Positions 20,648 to 30,616 of a stretch of 64,000 nt of DNA are shown one piece after another (within the stretch, counting starts at the first letter, position 1; the number at the start of each line of letters is the position of its first letter). Under the pieces are notes generated by a model, which searched no databases, was not told the DNA's origin, and saw only the letters and a program-made list of their open reading frames with translations. The stretch lies in NCBI RefSeq assembly GCF_021191695.1, contig NZ_JAIWPT010000004.1, forward strand, positions 124,001 to 188,000, read 5' to 3'. The stretch is from Proluteimonas luteida (GTDB lineage Bacteria; Pseudomonadota; Gammaproteobacteria; Xanthomonadales; Xanthomonadaceae). Both the position numbers and the translations under genes were made by a program.

Positions 20648-21682
20648 ATGCACGCATTTCTCAAGAACCGGTTCGCGGCGCTCGCGCTGTCGGCCATCCT
20701 CGTCAACGCCGCGTTCGCGCCCACGGCCGTCGCCAACGACGTCACCGGTGCCGGCGCCTCGTTCGTCTATCCGGCGATGACCCGCTGGTCGTCCGACTAC
20801 CGCGCGGCGACCGGCAAGCAGGTCAACTACCAGTCGATCGGCTCGGGCGGCGGCATCGCCCAGATCAAGGCCGGCACCGTCGATTTCGGTTCGTCCGACG
20901 CGCCGCTGCCGCCCGCCGAGCTGTCGCGCTCGGGCCTGGTGCAGTTCCCGTCGGTGATCGGCGGCGTGGTGCCGATCGTCAACGTCGAGGGCGTGGCCGC
21001 CGGTGCGATGAAGCTCGACGGCGAGACCCTGGCCAATATCTTCCTCGGCAAGATCACCCGCTGGAACGACCCGGCGATCGCCGCGCTCAACGGCGGCATC
21101 AACCTGCCCGACGCCCGCATCACCGTCGTCCACCGCTCGGACGGCTCGGGCACGACCTTCAACTTCGTCAACTACCTGTCGAAGGTCAGCCAGGACTGGA
21201 AGAACGATGTCGGCGAAGGCACCACGGTGCGCTGGCCGGTCGGCATCGGCGGCAAGGGCAACGAGGGCGTTGCCGCCTACGTCAAGCAGATCAAGGGCGG
21301 CATCGGCTACGTCGAGCTGTCCTACGCGCTGCAGAACCAGCTGGCCTACTCGCGCCTGCGCAACGCTGCCGGCAACTTCGTCAATCCGAGCGAGGAGACG
21401 TTCTCGGCAGCGGCCGCCAGCGCCGACTGGGCGTCCTCGCGCGACTTCCACCTGGTGATGACCAACGCCCCGGGCGAGAACGCCTGGCCGATCACCGCGA
21501 CCAACTTCATCCTGATGCATCGCGAGCCGCGCAACCGCGCCGGCGCGAAGAACGCCCAGGACTTCTTCCGCTGGATCTATGCCAACGGCGGCCCGCAGGC
21601 GCGCGCACTGGGTTACGTGCCGCTGCCGGCATCGCTCGTGCAGCAGATCGAGCGCTACTGGGCCCAGAACGCGAACTACTGA
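20648..21682 (+). CDS. pstS: Periplasmic phosphate-binding protein PstS (copy 1)
   Basis: A 344-residue PstS with a classical Sec signal peptide ('FAALALSAILVNAAFAPTAVA', cleavage near residue 28). The mature protein begins 'NDVTGAGASFVYPAMTRWSSDY'. Phosphate-binding segments are clear: 'TGAGASF', 'GSGGGIAQIKAGTVDFGSSDAPL' and 'HRSDGSGTTFNFVNYL'. It captures phosphate and hands it to PstCA. The ATG at 20648 gives the signal peptide; an earlier in-frame GTG-type start would run through the Pho box. The second pstS 400 bp downstream is closely similar but is a lipoprotein. Confidence 0.96.
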   Translation: MHAFLKNRFAALALSAILVNAAFAPTAVANDVTGAGASFVYPAMTRWSSDYRAATGKQVNYQSIGSGGGIAQIKAGTVDFGSSDAPLPPAELSRSGLVQFPSVIGGVVPIVNVEGVAAGAMKLDGETLANIFLGKITRWNDPAIAALNGGINLPDARITVVHRSDGSGTTFNFVNYLSKVSQDWKNDVGEGTTVRWPVGIGGKGNEGVAAYVKQIKGGIGYVELSYALQNQLAYSRLRNAAGNFVNPSEETFSAAAASADWASSRDFHLVMTNAPGENAWPITATNFILMHREPRNRAGAKNAQDFFRWIYANGGPQARALGYVPLPASLVQQIERYWAQNANY

Positions 21683-21766
21683 TTCCGGACCCCGAATTCG
21701 ACCGGGGACCGCGCCACGCCGCAACGACGTGGCGCGGCGACACGGACCGACGCTCTCTCCTCCTTG

Positions 21767-21791
21767 ACGGGCCTTCGGGCCCGTTTTTTTT
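21767..21791 (+). terminator. Terminator after pstS copy 1
   Basis: Perfect 7-bp stem 'acgggcc/ggcccgt' with a UUCG-type tetraloop followed by an 8-T run, 85 bp past the stop. It separates pstS copy 1 from the second pstS operon, which has its own Pho box. The remaining bases of the 408-bp gap hold no recognisable gene. Confidence 0.9.
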
Positions 21792-21986
21792 CGTGGAAGC
21801 GGCCGCAGGCCCGACGCGGCGGCGCGGGCGGCGCGAAAACCCGCTGCCTGCTGTCCCGGCGCCACGAATGACCTGCCTGCCCGCCGCCGTGCCCGCAAGG
21901 CAACCGTCTGGCGATCTTCGGTCGCGTCCTGCCCCGTCTCCTGTGAACGGCCATCCGGGCCCGCCGCCCTCGGCCCGCCCGGTACC

Positions 21987-22026
21987 GTGTCACGGTTTCC
22001 GATGTCGGCTGTCATACGGGTGAAAC
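21987..22026 (+). promoter_or_regulatory. Pho box of the second pstS/pstCAB operon
   Basis: Heptamers at 11-bp steps: GTGTCAC (21987), TCCGATG (21998, weak), CTGTCAT (22009, perfect) and GTGAAAC (22020, partial). The perfect consensus unit and the phasing make PhoB control of this operon likely. It ends 64 bp before the ATG of the second pstS. Confidence 0.68.
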
Positions 22027-22090
22027 AAAAACATCATTTCATGTGCGGACCGGGCCGGCGCCCTGCGCCAGCCGTCTCATGGAGCATCAC

Positions 22091-23182
22091 ATGTCCCGCA
22101 ATCCGGTCCGCATCGGCGCCCTGGCGCTGTCCTCCCTGATTTTCCTCGCCGCCTGCAGCGGCGGCAACGACGCGCCGCCCGCGCAGACGGCCGACGGCGC
22201 TCCGGCGGCCGCCCAGCCGGCCGGCGACCGCGTGGCCGCCGAGATCTCCGGCGCCGGCGCCTCGTTCATCTATCCGCTGGTGTCGCGCTGGTCGGCCGAC
22301 TACAACGCCGCCACCGGCAACAAGGTCAACTACCAGTCGATCGGCTCGGGCGGCGGCATCGCCCAGATCAAGGCCGGCACCGTCGATTTCGGCTCCAGCG
22401 ACAAGCCGCTCGACAGCGCCGAGCTCGAGGCCGCGGGCCTGGGCCAGTTCCCGTCGGCGATCGGCGGCGTGGTACCGGTGCTCAACGTCGACGGCCTCGA
22501 GCCGGGCCAGCTGAAGCTGACCGGCGCGCTGCTGGCCGACATCTTCCTGGGCAAGGTCGCCACCTGGAACGACCCGGCGATCGCCGCGCTCAATCCCGGC
22601 GTGACCCTGCCGGCCGGCAAGATCAGCATCGTCCACCGCTCCGACGGCTCGGGCACCACGTTCAACTTCTCCAACTACCTGTCCAAGGTCAGCCCGGACT
22701 GGAAGTCGCGCGTCGGCGAAGGCACCTCGGTGCAGTGGCCGGGCGGCGTCGGCGGCAAGGGCAACGAGGGCGTGGCCTCGTACGTGCAGCAGATCAAGGG
22801 CTCGATCGGCTACGTCGAGCTGGCCTACGCGCTGCAGAACAACATGCCCTACGCCTCGCTGCAGAACGCAGCCGGCAACTGGGTGCAGCCGAACGAGGAG
22901 AGCTTCGCCGCGGCTGCTGCGACCGCCGACTGGGCCAGCGCGCAGGACTTCAACCTGGTGATCACCAACGCACCGGGCGCCGACGCCTGGCCGATCACCG
23001 CCACCAACTTCATGCTGATGCACAAGCAGCCCCGCGACGCCGCACGCTCGAAGGCCACGCTGGAATTCTTCAAGTGGGCGTTCGAGTCGGGCCAGCAGCA
23101 GGCCAGCGCCCTGCACTACGTGCCGCTGCCGCCGGAGCTGGTGCAGCAGATCGAGGCCTACTGGGCGGCCGAGTTCAAGTGA
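22091..23182 (+). CDS. pstS: Phosphate-binding lipoprotein PstS (copy 2)
   Basis: A 363-residue paralogue of the upstream PstS. It differs at the front: a lipoprotein signal ending 'LIFLAAC' (Cys at about residue 23), then a Gly/Ala/Pro-rich linker of about 30 residues, then the binding domain starting 'AEISGAGASFIYPLVSRWSADY'. Phosphate loops 'GSGGGIAQIKAGTVDFGSSD' and 'HRSDGSGTTFNFSNYL' are conserved. The lipid anchor would hold it at a membrane, unlike the soluble copy 1. It has its own Pho box and is followed by pstC after a repeat-bearing 228-bp gap. Confidence 0.95.
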   Translation: MSRNPVRIGALALSSLIFLAACSGGNDAPPAQTADGAPAAAQPAGDRVAAEISGAGASFIYPLVSRWSADYNAATGNKVNYQSIGSGGGIAQIKAGTVDFGSSDKPLDSAELEAAGLGQFPSAIGGVVPVLNVDGLEPGQLKLTGALLADIFLGKVATWNDPAIAALNPGVTLPAGKISIVHRSDGSGTTFNFSNYLSKVSPDWKSRVGEGTSVQWPGGVGGKGNEGVASYVQQIKGSIGYVELAYALQNNMPYASLQNAAGNWVQPNEESFAAAAATADWASAQDFNLVITNAPGADAWPITATNFMLMHKQPRDAARSKATLEFFKWAFESGQQQASALHYVPLPPELVQQIEAYWAAEFK

Positions 23183-23189
23183 TGTCCCT

Positions 23190-23325
23190 TCCCTTCTCCC
23201 GCACGCGGGAGAAGGGGTGCCCTCCCGGCGGCAAGGAGACGCGAAGCGCCGGATGCGGACCCCTGTCCGCATCCGCGCGCTTCCCCACCTGCCTCCGGCT
23301 TCTTCCCCGCGCACGGGGGAAGGAA
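23190..23325. repeat. Intergenic repeat between pstS2 and pstC
   Basis: Hairpin-rich sequence of the same kind as other gaps here: 'cccttctcccgcacgcgggagaagggg', an inverted pair 'ggatgcggac...gtccgcatcc' and 'cttccccgcgcacgggggaag'. It may stabilise or attenuate transcript between the highly expressed binding protein and the permease genes. No ORF is present. Confidence 0.6.
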
Positions 23326-23410
23326 ACGGCACGTTGTCCCGGGCGGGCCGCACGGTTTCACGGACGCGCCGTTCCCAGGAACTGACACGCAACAGGTATC
23401 CGGATTCCCG

Positions 23411-24382
23411 ATGAACGCCACCGCCCTTCCCGCCGTGCCCGCACCCAGCCGCCGCGACATCCGCGACGCGCGCGCCGACCGGTTCTTCCGCATCCTGCTG
23501 ACCGCCACGGTCGTGTTCGTGATGCTGGCGCTGGCCGGCGCCGCGCTGTCGATGCTGTGGGGCGGCCGCGACGCGCTCGCCACCCAGGGCCTGTCGTTCT
23601 TCACCACCGCCGACTGGAACCCGGTCGAGAACCGCTACGGCGCGCTGGTGCCGATCCTGGGCACCATCGTCACCGCGCTGATCGCGATGCTGATCGCGGT
23701 ACCGGTCAGCTTCGGCATCGCCTTCTTCCTCACCGAGGTCGCGCCGCGCTGGCTGCGTGGGCCGGTCGGCACCGCGATCGAGCTGCTCGCGGGCATCCCC
23801 TCGATCATCTACGGCATGTGGGGCCTGTTCGTGCTGGTGCCGGTGATGACCACGTGGGTGACCCCGTGGCTCAACGACCACCTCGGCACGGTCCCCGGCC
23901 TGGGCGTCCTGTTCCGCGGCCCGCCGCTGGGCATCGGCACGCTGACCGCCGGCTTCGTGCTGGCGATCATGGTGATCCCCTTCATCTCCTCGGTGATGCG
24001 CGAGGTGTTCCTGACCGTGCCCACGCGGCTGAAGGAATCGGCGTATGCGCTCGGCGCGACCAAGTGGGAGGTCAGCTGGGACATCGTGCTGCCCTACACC
24101 CGCTCGGCGGTGATCGGCGGCATCTTCCTCGGCCTCGGCCGCGCGCTCGGCGAAACGATGGCGGTGGCCTTCGTCATCGGCAACTCGGTCCGCCTGACGC
24201 CGTCGCTGCTCGAACCGGGCACCACCATCGCGGCGCTGATCGCCAACGACTTCGGCGAAGCCACCGAAACCTACCGCTCGGCGCTGCTGCTGCTCGGCTT
24301 CGTACTGTTCATCGTGACGTTCGTGGTGCTGGCGATCGCGCGCCTGATGCTGATGCAGCTGTCGCGCAAGGAGGGCAAGTAA
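23411..24382 (+). CDS. pstC: Phosphate ABC transporter permease PstC
   Basis: A 323-residue inner-membrane protein with six predicted transmembrane segments. The first is at residues 27-48. The ABC-permease coupling loop reads '[28 protein letters not shown]', where the EAA-type motif contacts PstB. '[19 protein letters not shown]' is a PstC hallmark. With PstA it forms the phosphate channel. The stop overlaps the pstA ATG (TAATG). Confidence 0.96.
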   Translation: MNATALPAVPAPSRRDIRDARADRFFRILLTATVVFVMLALAGAALSMLWGGRDALATQGLSFFTTADWNPVENRYGALVPILGTIVTALIAMLIAVPVSFGIAFFLTEVAPRWLRGPVGTAIELLAGIPSIIYGMWGLFVLVPVMTTWVTPWLNDHLGTVPGLGVLFRGPPLGIGTLTAGFVLAIMVIPFISSVMREVFLTVPTRLKESAYALGATKWEVSWDIVLPYTRSAVIGGIFLGLGRALGETMAVAFVIGNSVRLTPSLLEPGTTIAALIANDFGEATETYRSALLLLGFVLFIVTFVVLAIARLMLMQLSRKEGK

Positions 24383-25269
24383 TGGCTACCGTCGTCACCG
24401 AACGCGAACGCCAGGTCGCCGACCGCATGTACCGGCGGCGGCGCATCGTCAACGGCGTGGCCATCCTGCTGGGCTGCCTGACCGCCGCCTTCGGCCTGTT
24501 CTTCCTCGGCTGGATCCTCTGGACCCTGATCGCCAAGGCCGCCGGCGGCATCAACCTGCAGTTGTTCACCCAGATGACCCCGCCGCCGATGCAGGAGGGC
24601 GGCCTGCTCAACGCGTTCTTCGGCAGCGCGGTGATGTGTGCGCTGGCGATCGCCATCGGCACGCCGCTCGGCGTCGCCGCCGGCACCTGGCTGTCGGAGT
24701 ACGGCCGCGCGCGCAAGTTCGGCACCGTGGTCCGCTTCATCAACGACATCCTGCTGTCGGCGCCGTCGATCGTGCTCGGCCTGTTCGTCTATACCCTGTT
24801 CGTGATGCAGACCGGCGGCCGCTTCTCGGCGCTGGCCGGCGCGATCGCGCTGGCGTTCATCGTGCTGCCGGTCGTGGTGCGCACCACCGACGAGATGCTG
24901 CAGCTGGTGCCCACGCAGATGCGCGAGGCCGCGCTGTCGCTCGGCGTGCCGCAGTGGAAGGTGATCATGCAGGTGCTCTACCGCAGCGCATCGGCCGGCA
25001 TCGTCACCGGCATCCTGCTGGCGCTGGCACGCATCAGCGGCGAGACCGCGCCGCTGCTGTTCACCGCGTTCGGCAACCAGTACTGGAACAACAACATCAT
25101 GCAGCCGATGGCCAGCGTGCCGCTGGTGATGTACCAGTACGCGGGCAGCCCCTACGAATCCTGGCAGCAGCTGGCCTGGGCCGGCGCGCTGGTACTGACG
25201 TGCTTCGTGCTGGTGGTCAGCCTTGGCGCGCGTGCGCTGCTCCTGCGCAACCGCATCGCCAACGACTGA
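24382..25269 (+). CDS. pstA: Phosphate ABC transporter permease PstA
   Basis: A 295-residue partner of PstC with an N-terminal transmembrane segment ('[20 protein letters not shown]') and five more. The coupling-loop motif is '[25 protein letters not shown]', followed by '[21 protein letters not shown]', characteristic of PstA. The start codon is read by termination-reinitiation from pstC. pstB begins 32 bp after its stop. Confidence 0.96.
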   Translation: MATVVTERERQVADRMYRRRRIVNGVAILLGCLTAAFGLFFLGWILWTLIAKAAGGINLQLFTQMTPPPMQEGGLLNAFFGSAVMCALAIAIGTPLGVAAGTWLSEYGRARKFGTVVRFINDILLSAPSIVLGLFVYTLFVMQTGGRFSALAGAIALAFIVLPVVVRTTDEMLQLVPTQMREAALSLGVPQWKVIMQVLYRSASAGIVTGILLALARISGETAPLLFTAFGNQYWNNNIMQPMASVPLVMYQYAGSPYESWQQLAWAGALVLTCFVLVVSLGARALLLRNRIAND

Positions 25270-25301
25270 CCTCCGACGCCCCCTTCGACCTGGACCCGGC
25301 C

Positions 25302-26138
25302 ATGAACGACCTCCACACCACGACCGCGCCGACGCACCAGCGCATCTCGCTGGCGATGCAGCCCCGCGACGCGCAGGCGGCGACGCCGGTGAAGATCTCC
25401 GCGCGCAACCTCGACTTCTACTACGGCGACTTCCATGCGCTGAAGGGCATCAACCTCGACGTGCCGGAAAAGCGCGTGACCGCGCTGATCGGCCCGTCGG
25501 GCTGCGGCAAGTCGACGCTGCTGCGCATCTTCAACCGAATCTACGCGCTGTACCCGAAGATGGAGGCGCGCGGCGAGCTGCTGCTCGACGGCGAGAACGT
25601 GCTCTCGCCCAAGTACCCGATGAACCGCCTGCGCAGCAAGGTCGGCATGGTATTCCAGAAGCCGGTGCCGTTCCCGATGACGATCTTCGAGAACGTGGCC
25701 TACGCGATCCGCCACCACGAGAAGCTGTCGCGCGGCGAACTGGCCGACCGTGTCGAGCAGGCACTGACCCAGGGCGCGCTGTGGAACGAGGTCAAGGACA
25801 AGCTGGGACAGAGCGCGCTGGGCCTGTCCGGCGGCCAGCAGCAGCGCCTGTGCATCGCCCGCGCGGTCGCGCTGCGCCCCGACGTGCTGCTGCTCGACGA
25901 GCCGACCTCGGCGCTGGATCCGATCTCCACCAGCCGCATCGAACAGCTGGTCGAGGAACTGAAGGTCGACTACACGATCGTCATCGTCACCCACAACATG
26001 CAGCAGGCGGCGCGCGTGTCCGACTTCACCGCCTTCATGTACCTGGGCGACCTGATCGAGCACGACACCACCGAGACCATCTTCTCCAACCCCTCGAAGC
26101 AGCAGACCGAGGATTACATCACCGGGCGGTTCGGCTGA
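25302..26138 (+). CDS. pstB: Phosphate ABC transporter ATP-binding protein PstB
   Basis: A 278-residue ABC ATPase powering PstCA. It has Walker A 'GPSGCGKST', Q-loop '[24 protein letters not shown]' (the PstB-specific 'PxPFPM'), signature '[16 protein letters not shown]', Walker B '[12 protein letters not shown]' and H-loop '[16 protein letters not shown]'. An extra ~30-residue N-terminal tail precedes the ABC domain; a shorter start is possible. Besides transport, PstSCAB with PhoU signals phosphate status to PhoR; phoR and phoB are not in this window. Confidence 0.97.
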   Translation: MNDLHTTTAPTHQRISLAMQPRDAQAATPVKISARNLDFYYGDFHALKGINLDVPEKRVTALIGPSGCGKSTLLRIFNRIYALYPKMEARGELLLDGENVLSPKYPMNRLRSKVGMVFQKPVPFPMTIFENVAYAIRHHEKLSRGELADRVEQALTQGALWNEVKDKLGQSALGLSGGQQQRLCIARAVALRPDVLLLDEPTSALDPISTSRIEQLVEELKVDYTIVIVTHNMQQAARVSDFTAFMYLGDLIEHDTTETIFSNPSKQQTEDYITGRFG

Positions 26139-26154
26139 CGCCGAATCGACCGGC

Positions 26155-26256
26155 GGGATTCGGGAGTCGGGATTGGGGATTCGGGACAGCGAATCCTCTC
26201 CCGACCACGGATCTCCCCGTTCTTCCGACTCCCCAATCCCGACTCCCCAATCCCGG
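26155..26256. repeat. 'gattcggg/gattgggg' inverted-repeat element in front of phoU
   Basis: The left arm (26155-26186) is a run of 'gggattcgggagtcgg' type units and the right arm (26224-26256) is its inverted copy ('tccgactccccaatcccg...'), with a 37-bp spacer. The arms could pair over about 30 bp. The right arm ends 10 bp before the phoU ATG, leaving no visible Shine-Dalgarno sequence. A second member of the same family lies at 62395-62488 in front of efpL. Confidence 0.8.
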
Positions 26257-26265
26257 CCTTCAACC

Positions 26266-26970
26266 ATGCCCACGCAACCGAACGACCACATCGTCAAGAG
26301 CTACGATGAAGAGCGCAACCGCCTGACCCACGAGATCCTGCGCATGGGCGAGATGGCCGCCGCGCAGCTGGAATCGGCGCTGGACGTCGTCGAGCGCCGC
26401 GACGACAAGGCGGCCGGACGGATCATCGCCAACGACGAGGCGATCGACGCCCTCGAGCACGACATCAGCCAGGACGTCATGAAGCTGGCGCTGCGCGGGC
26501 CGATGGCGCGCGACCTGCGCGAGATCCTGGTCGCGCTGCGCATCGCCGCCGACATCGAGCGCATCGGCGACTACGCCGCCAACGTCGCCAAGCGCTCGAC
26601 CGCGCTGAACCTCGCGCCGCCGCTGCCGCACACCCGCGGGCTGGCGACGCTGGGCCAGCTGGCGGTCAAGCAGGTCCGCGACGTGCTGGTGGCGTTCCGC
26701 GACAACGACGCCGACGCCGCGCAGCGCGTGCGCGCGCAGGACGCGGAGATCGACACCGCCTACACCAGCCTGTTCCGCGAGCTGCTGACCTACATGATGG
26801 AAGACCCGCGCGTGATCACGCCCTGCACGCACCTGTTGTTCATGGCCAAGAACATCGAGCGCGTCGGCGACCATGCCACCAACATCGCCGAGAACGTCTG
26901 GTTCCTGGTCCACGGCGACGACGTCCTGCCGCCGCGCGACAAGCGCGACGAGACCAACACGGTCAGCTGA
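26266..26970 (+). CDS. phoU: Phosphate-signalling regulator PhoU
   Basis: A 234-residue all-helical PhoU with the two-fold repeated three-helix bundles. Metal-cluster motifs appear twice: 'ADIERIGDYAANVAKR' in the first half and 'KNIERVGDHATNIAEN' in the second (ExxxD pattern). PhoU links PstSCAB to the PhoR kinase and keeps the Pho regulon off when phosphate is plentiful. The ATG at 26266 lies right after the inverted-repeat element. The longer frame from 26173 would encode the repeat itself and is rejected. It ends the pst operon. Confidence 0.96.
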   Translation: MPTQPNDHIVKSYDEERNRLTHEILRMGEMAAAQLESALDVVERRDDKAAGRIIANDEAIDALEHDISQDVMKLALRGPMARDLREILVALRIAADIERIGDYAANVAKRSTALNLAPPLPHTRGLATLGQLAVKQVRDVLVAFRDNDADAAQRVRAQDAEIDTAYTSLFRELLTYMMEDPRVITPCTHLLFMAKNIERVGDHATNIAENVWFLVHGDDVLPPRDKRDETNTVS

Positions 26971-27201
26971 AACCGGTCCGGTCGCGGCATGCGCCGCGTC
27001 CGGCCTGCGAACATTCCCTCGTCGTCCCGGGCACAGCGAGGGACGACAGGCTGCGGAGAGGCAAGCTCCGCGATGCGGAACCGGGGAAAGCCGTCGCCGT
27101 CCGAATCCCACCAGGCCAGCAGGCGCGCGCGCCTGCGATACGCGAGTCCGATCTCGCCTGGGGCAGGTTCCGGCCCAACGGCCGCGGGGCATGCCATGGC
27201 A

Positions 27202-29415
27202 TCACGCCGCCATCAGTTTCCACGCCCTGTGGATCCGCGCGTTGCGCGCGAAGTCCGGCGGGATCGTCGCCGCGGTGATGTCCTCGATGCGGGCGAACCG
27301 CGCGACCGCGGCCTCGTCGAGGCGGAAGCGGCGGAAGTTGTTGGAGAAGTACAGCACGCCGCCCGGCGCCAGCCGCGCGACCGCCAGCTGCAGCAGCCGC
27401 ACGTGCTCGCGCTGGATGTCGAAGTCGCTGGCCCGCGCCGAGTTCGAGAACGTCGGCGGGTCGCAGAAGATCAGGTCGTACTGCGCCTCCTCCGCCGCCA
27501 GCCATTGCAGCGCATCGGCCTGCACCAGCCGGTGCTTCGCCCCGCCGACGCCGTTGACGGCGAGGTTGTCGGCGCACCACTGCAGATAGGTCGCCGACAG
27601 GTCGACGGTGGTCGTCGTGCGCGCGCCGCCGACCGCCGCGTGCACGGTCGCCGCGCCGGTGTAGCCGAACAGGTTCAGGAACCGGGTATCGCGCGCTTCG
27701 TCGGCGATGCGCAGGCGGATCGGCCGGTGGTCGAGGAACAAGCCGGTATCGAGGTAGTCGAACAGGTTGACCCGCAGCCGCACCTGTCCTTCCTCGACGA
27801 CCAGGAACTCGTGGCGCGCATCGAAGCGCCCGTACTTGCTACCGCCCTTGCCGCGCGCGCGGGTCTTGACCGCGATGCGCTCGCGCGGGATGCGGAACAC
27901 GTCGCGCGCGGCGGCCAGCACGTCGTTGAAGCGGCGCCGGGTCACCGCTTCCGGGATCTCCGCCGGCGCGGCGTATTCCTGCACGTGCAACCACAGCGTG
28001 CCTGCGTCGGTCGCACCCGCCGCATCGGCCTGGATGTAGACGTCGATCGCGGCGGCGTACTCGGGCAGGTCGGCATCGTAGGCGCGATAGCAGGTGACGT
28101 CCTCACGGTCGCGCCAGGACTTGAGCTTGCGCAGGTTCTTGCGCAGCCGGTTGGCGACCATCGTCGCGCCTTCCGACAGCGCCGGTGGCGCGTCGCTCGC
28201 CGCGCGCTGCGGCACCTGCAGCGGATCGCAGACGATCAGGCTGCACTCGATCGCGCCGTTGAACAGCTGGTACCTCTTCTGCGCGCGCAGGCCGGTCGCG
28301 TGGGCCAGCTCCGCGTCGCCGCACAGCAGCGCCGCGCGCCAGGTCGGCACGGCGCGCCGCAGCGCGTCGCCCAGCGTGCGGTACAGCGCGGGATCGGCGG
28401 CCAGGCGCGCGTCGTAGGGCGGGTTGCAGACCACCAGTCCCTTCGGCGCGCTGCCCGCACCGGTTCCTGCGGCGACAGCGGCGTGTACCGGCGGATGCGG
28501 CGCTTCGAGCATCGCCACGTCGGCCACGTTCCAGTGGATCGCATCGCGCAGTCCGGCGGCGGTCGCGTTCTCGCGCGCGGCGCGGATCGCATGCGGATCG
28601 AGGTCGCTGCCGAAGAACACCGCGCGCAGCGCCAGGCGGCCGGCGCGCTCGCGGCGCAGCGCCTCGTCGTACAGGCTGGCCCAGCCCGCGGCATCGAAGC
28701 CGCGCCAGCGCGTCGGCGGCCGGCCCGGCTGCGCCGCCTGCGCATCGCGCGACAGCCCCGGGGCCACGTCCGCAGCGATCAGCGCGCCCTCGATCAGCAG
28801 CGTGCCGCTGCCGCACATCGGATCCAGCAGGCTGCCGCCATCGGCGTACAGCGCCGGCCAGCCACCGCGCAGCAGCACCGCCGCGGCCAGGTTCTCCTTC
28901 AGCGGCGCCTCGCCCTGCGCGCGGCGCCAGCCGCGCCGGTGCAGCGGCCCGCCGCCGAGATCGACCGACAGGATCGCGCGGCCCTTGCGCACGACCAGGT
29001 TCAACCGCAGGTCCGGCGCCTCGACGTCGACGTCCGGACGCGCGCCGCTGCTGTCGCGCAGGCTGTCGACGACCGCGTCCTTGACCCGCTGCGCGGCATA
29101 GCGCGCATGGGTGATCGCGTCGCCGGACACATGCGCGTCGACGGCCAGCGTCAGCGTCGCATCGAGGTGCTCGTGCCAGGGCAGCGCGCGCGCGCCGGCG
29201 TAGAGCGCGTCCTCGTCGGCGCAGGCGTAGTCGGCCAGCGGCCACAGCACCCGGCTGGCGAGCCGCGACCACAGCACCGCGCGCTGGGCGTCGTGCAGCG
29301 TGCCTTCGACGTTGACGCCGGCCACCGTCGCCGTCGCCTTCGTGCAGCCCAGCGCCGTCAGCTCGTCGACGAGCAGGTACTCGAGGCCCTTGGCGCAGCT
29401 GGCGAAGAATTTCAT
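27202..29415 (-). CDS. rlmKL: Bifunctional 23S rRNA methyltransferase RlmKL
   Basis: A 737-residue fusion of the two 23S rRNA methyltransferases. The N-terminal half (RlmL, m2G2445) has a THUMP domain starting '[20 protein letters not shown]', then a Rossmann methyltransferase with '[19 protein letters not shown]' and catalytic '[12 protein letters not shown]'. The C-terminal half (RlmK, m7G2069) has '[18 protein letters not shown]' for SAM and '[12 protein letters not shown]' as its catalytic motif. It acts on unfolded pre-50S rRNA. Start at 29415: 'MKFFASC' is the conserved beginning. It converges on phoU with a gene-free 230-bp gap. Confidence 0.95.
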   Translation of the reverse strand: MKFFASCAKGLEYLLVDELTALGCTKATATVAGVNVEGTLHDAQRAVLWSRLASRVLWPLADYACADEDALYAGARALPWHEHLDATLTLAVDAHVSGDAITHARYAAQRVKDAVVDSLRDSSGARPDVDVEAPDLRLNLVVRKGRAILSVDLGGGPLHRRGWRRAQGEAPLKENLAAAVLLRGGWPALYADGGSLLDPMCGSGTLLIEGALIAADVAPGLSRDAQAAQPGRPPTRWRGFDAAGWASLYDEALRRERAGRLALRAVFFGSDLDPHAIRAARENATAAGLRDAIHWNVADVAMLEAPHPPVHAAVAAGTGAGSAPKGLVVCNPPYDARLAADPALYRTLGDALRRAVPTWRAALLCGDAELAHATGLRAQKRYQLFNGAIECSLIVCDPLQVPQRAASDAPPALSEGATMVANRLRKNLRKLKSWRDREDVTCYRAYDADLPEYAAAIDVYIQADAAGATDAGTLWLHVQEYAAPAEIPEAVTRRRFNDVLAAARDVFRIPRERIAVKTRARGKGGSKYGRFDARHEFLVVEEGQVRLRVNLFDYLDTGLFLDHRPIRLRIADEARDTRFLNLFGYTGAATVHAAVGGARTTTTVDLSATYLQWCADNLAVNGVGGAKHRLVQADALQWLAAEEAQYDLIFCDPPTFSNSARASDFDIQREHVRLLQLAVARLAPGGVLYFSNNFRRFRLDEAAVARFARIEDITAATIPPDFARNARIHRAWKLMAA

Positions 29416-29535
29416 GGACACATACCACCTCGGAAAAGGAACGCTCCCGCACGGCACGCAACGTGCCGGCGGGACTACGCGGCCCAGTCGATGCGGACCG
29501 CATCGGCACCCGGCTGCGATGGAAAGGGATCGTCG

Positions 29536-30096
29536 CTACAGCGACGCCAGCAACACGGCGAACGCGTCGGCCGATGCCTCGACATGCGCCGACAGCCGGT
29601 GCCCGTCGGCGACCAGCAGCAGCCGGCCGCGGCGCGCGCCGGTCCAGCCGACCACGTCGGCCGCCGGAATCAGCTCGTCATCCCAGCCATGGATCACCGA
29701 CAGCGGCACGTCGGCCGCCTGCAGCGGATGCTGCGGGTCGAGCCGCACCGGCGGCGCCATCAGGAACAGGCCCGCGACCGGCACCCGCAGCGAGACATGC
29801 CCGGAAATCCACGCGCCCAGGCTGGAACCGGCCAGCACCAGCGGACCGCGCGCCGCGGCGGCTGTCGCCAGCCGCAGCAGCCGCTCGACCCGCGCCGGCA
29901 CGTCGCCGAGCCGGCCGACCTCGTGGCGCGCGTCGAGATCGGTGTAGTCGGGCCGCTCGTGGGTCCAGCCCAGGCGCTGGGCCGCATCGGCCAGCGCGGT
30001 GACCTTGGCCGCATCCGGCCCGCTCTCGAAGCCGTGCGACAGGATCACGTGGCCGCGCGTGGCGCCCGAACGCATCCCGTTGCCGGACCTGCTCAT
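29536..30096 (-). CDS. Small alpha/beta hydrolase
   Basis: A 186-residue alpha/beta-hydrolase. 'VILSHGFESGPDAAKVTAL' gives the oxyanion-hole histidine-glycine, 'LVLAGSSLGAWIS' the nucleophile elbow (GSSLG), 'HGWDDELIPAADV' the acid and 'GHRLSAHVEA' the catalytic histidine. The short length without a cap domain resembles the YqiA/YcfP esterase-like group. The substrate is unknown. Its ATG overlaps the MOSC gene stop (ATGA), so they are co-translated. A second ATG seven codons in ('MRSGATRG') may be the true start. Confidence 0.8.
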   Translation of the reverse strand: MSRSGNGMRSGATRGHVILSHGFESGPDAAKVTALADAAQRLGWTHERPDYTDLDARHEVGRLGDVPARVERLLRLATAAAARGPLVLAGSSLGAWISGHVSLRVPVAGLFLMAPPVRLDPQHPLQAADVPLSVIHGWDDELIPAADVVGWTGARRGRLLLVADGHRLSAHVEASADAFAVLLASL

Positions 30097-30593
30097 GCGC
30101 CCGCCCATTCGACCGCGTCGCCGACCCGCAGCGTGCCGCCTTCGACGATCCGCGCACACAGGCCACCCATGCCGCGCATCGCGTTGTAGCCGCCGGCGCC
30201 GAGCGCGGTCTCCATGCGCGAGCACGGGTCGCAGGGATCGGTGCCTTCCAGCACCACGGCGCCGATGCGGAACCGGCGCCCCTTGAGCGCAACCAGCGGG
30301 ATGCCCGAGACCACCAGGTTGCGACGCAGCGTCGCCGGTGCGACCTGCGCGTGGCCGGCCAGCGCGGCGATCGCCGGCAGGTGCTCGGCCTGGATCAGGG
30401 TCATGCCACGCTTGCCGCTGCCGCCGGCGTAGCGATCGCCGTCGAGGCCGCCGCCGGCCGTGGCGACGGCGCGGTCGACCACCTGCATTGGCACGTCGCG
30501 GGCCGGCCGCAGGCCGATCCACTCGACCCGGCCGGCGCGCGGAAACTGCGTCATCAGGGCATGCAGCGCGGAGTCTGGCGGCGGATTCCTCAT
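30093..30593 (-). CDS. MOSC-domain protein
   Basis: A 166-residue stand-alone MOSC domain. 'GGLDGDRYAGGSGKRGMTLIQAEHL' and 'LRRNLVVSGIPLVALKGRRFRIGAVVLEG' are the typical beta-barrel segments. 'DPCDPCSRMETAL' contains the conserved cysteine thought to carry sulfur to molybdenum cofactor. Family members with known roles (YiiM, mARC-like) detoxify N-hydroxylated bases using Moco. A moa operon occurs elsewhere in the window. Translationally coupled to the downstream hydrolase. Confidence 0.85.
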   Translation of the reverse strand: MRNPPPDSALHALMTQFPRAGRVEWIGLRPARDVPMQVVDRAVATAGGGLDGDRYAGGSGKRGMTLIQAEHLPAIAALAGHAQVAPATLRRNLVVSGIPLVALKGRRFRIGAVVLEGTDPCDPCSRMETALGAGGYNAMRGMGGLCARIVEGGTLRVGDAVEWAGA

Positions 30594-30603
30594 CCGCGAA
30601 TGC

Positions 30604-30609
30604 TAGCAT
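30604..30609 (+). promoter_or_regulatory. Candidate -10 box of the amidase gene (leaderless spacing)
   Basis: TAGCAT followed by seven bases and the ATG at 30617. It lies in the 23-bp divergent gap with the MOSC gene. Confidence 0.35.
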
Positions 30610-30616
30610 CCGGGCC

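Noticed and set aside
27010..27060. Hairpin 'cctcgtcgtcccgggcacagcgagggacgacagg' after phoU as a terminator
   Set aside because: The arms pair imperfectly and no T run follows. It may be another REP-like repeat but is too weak to list as a terminator.
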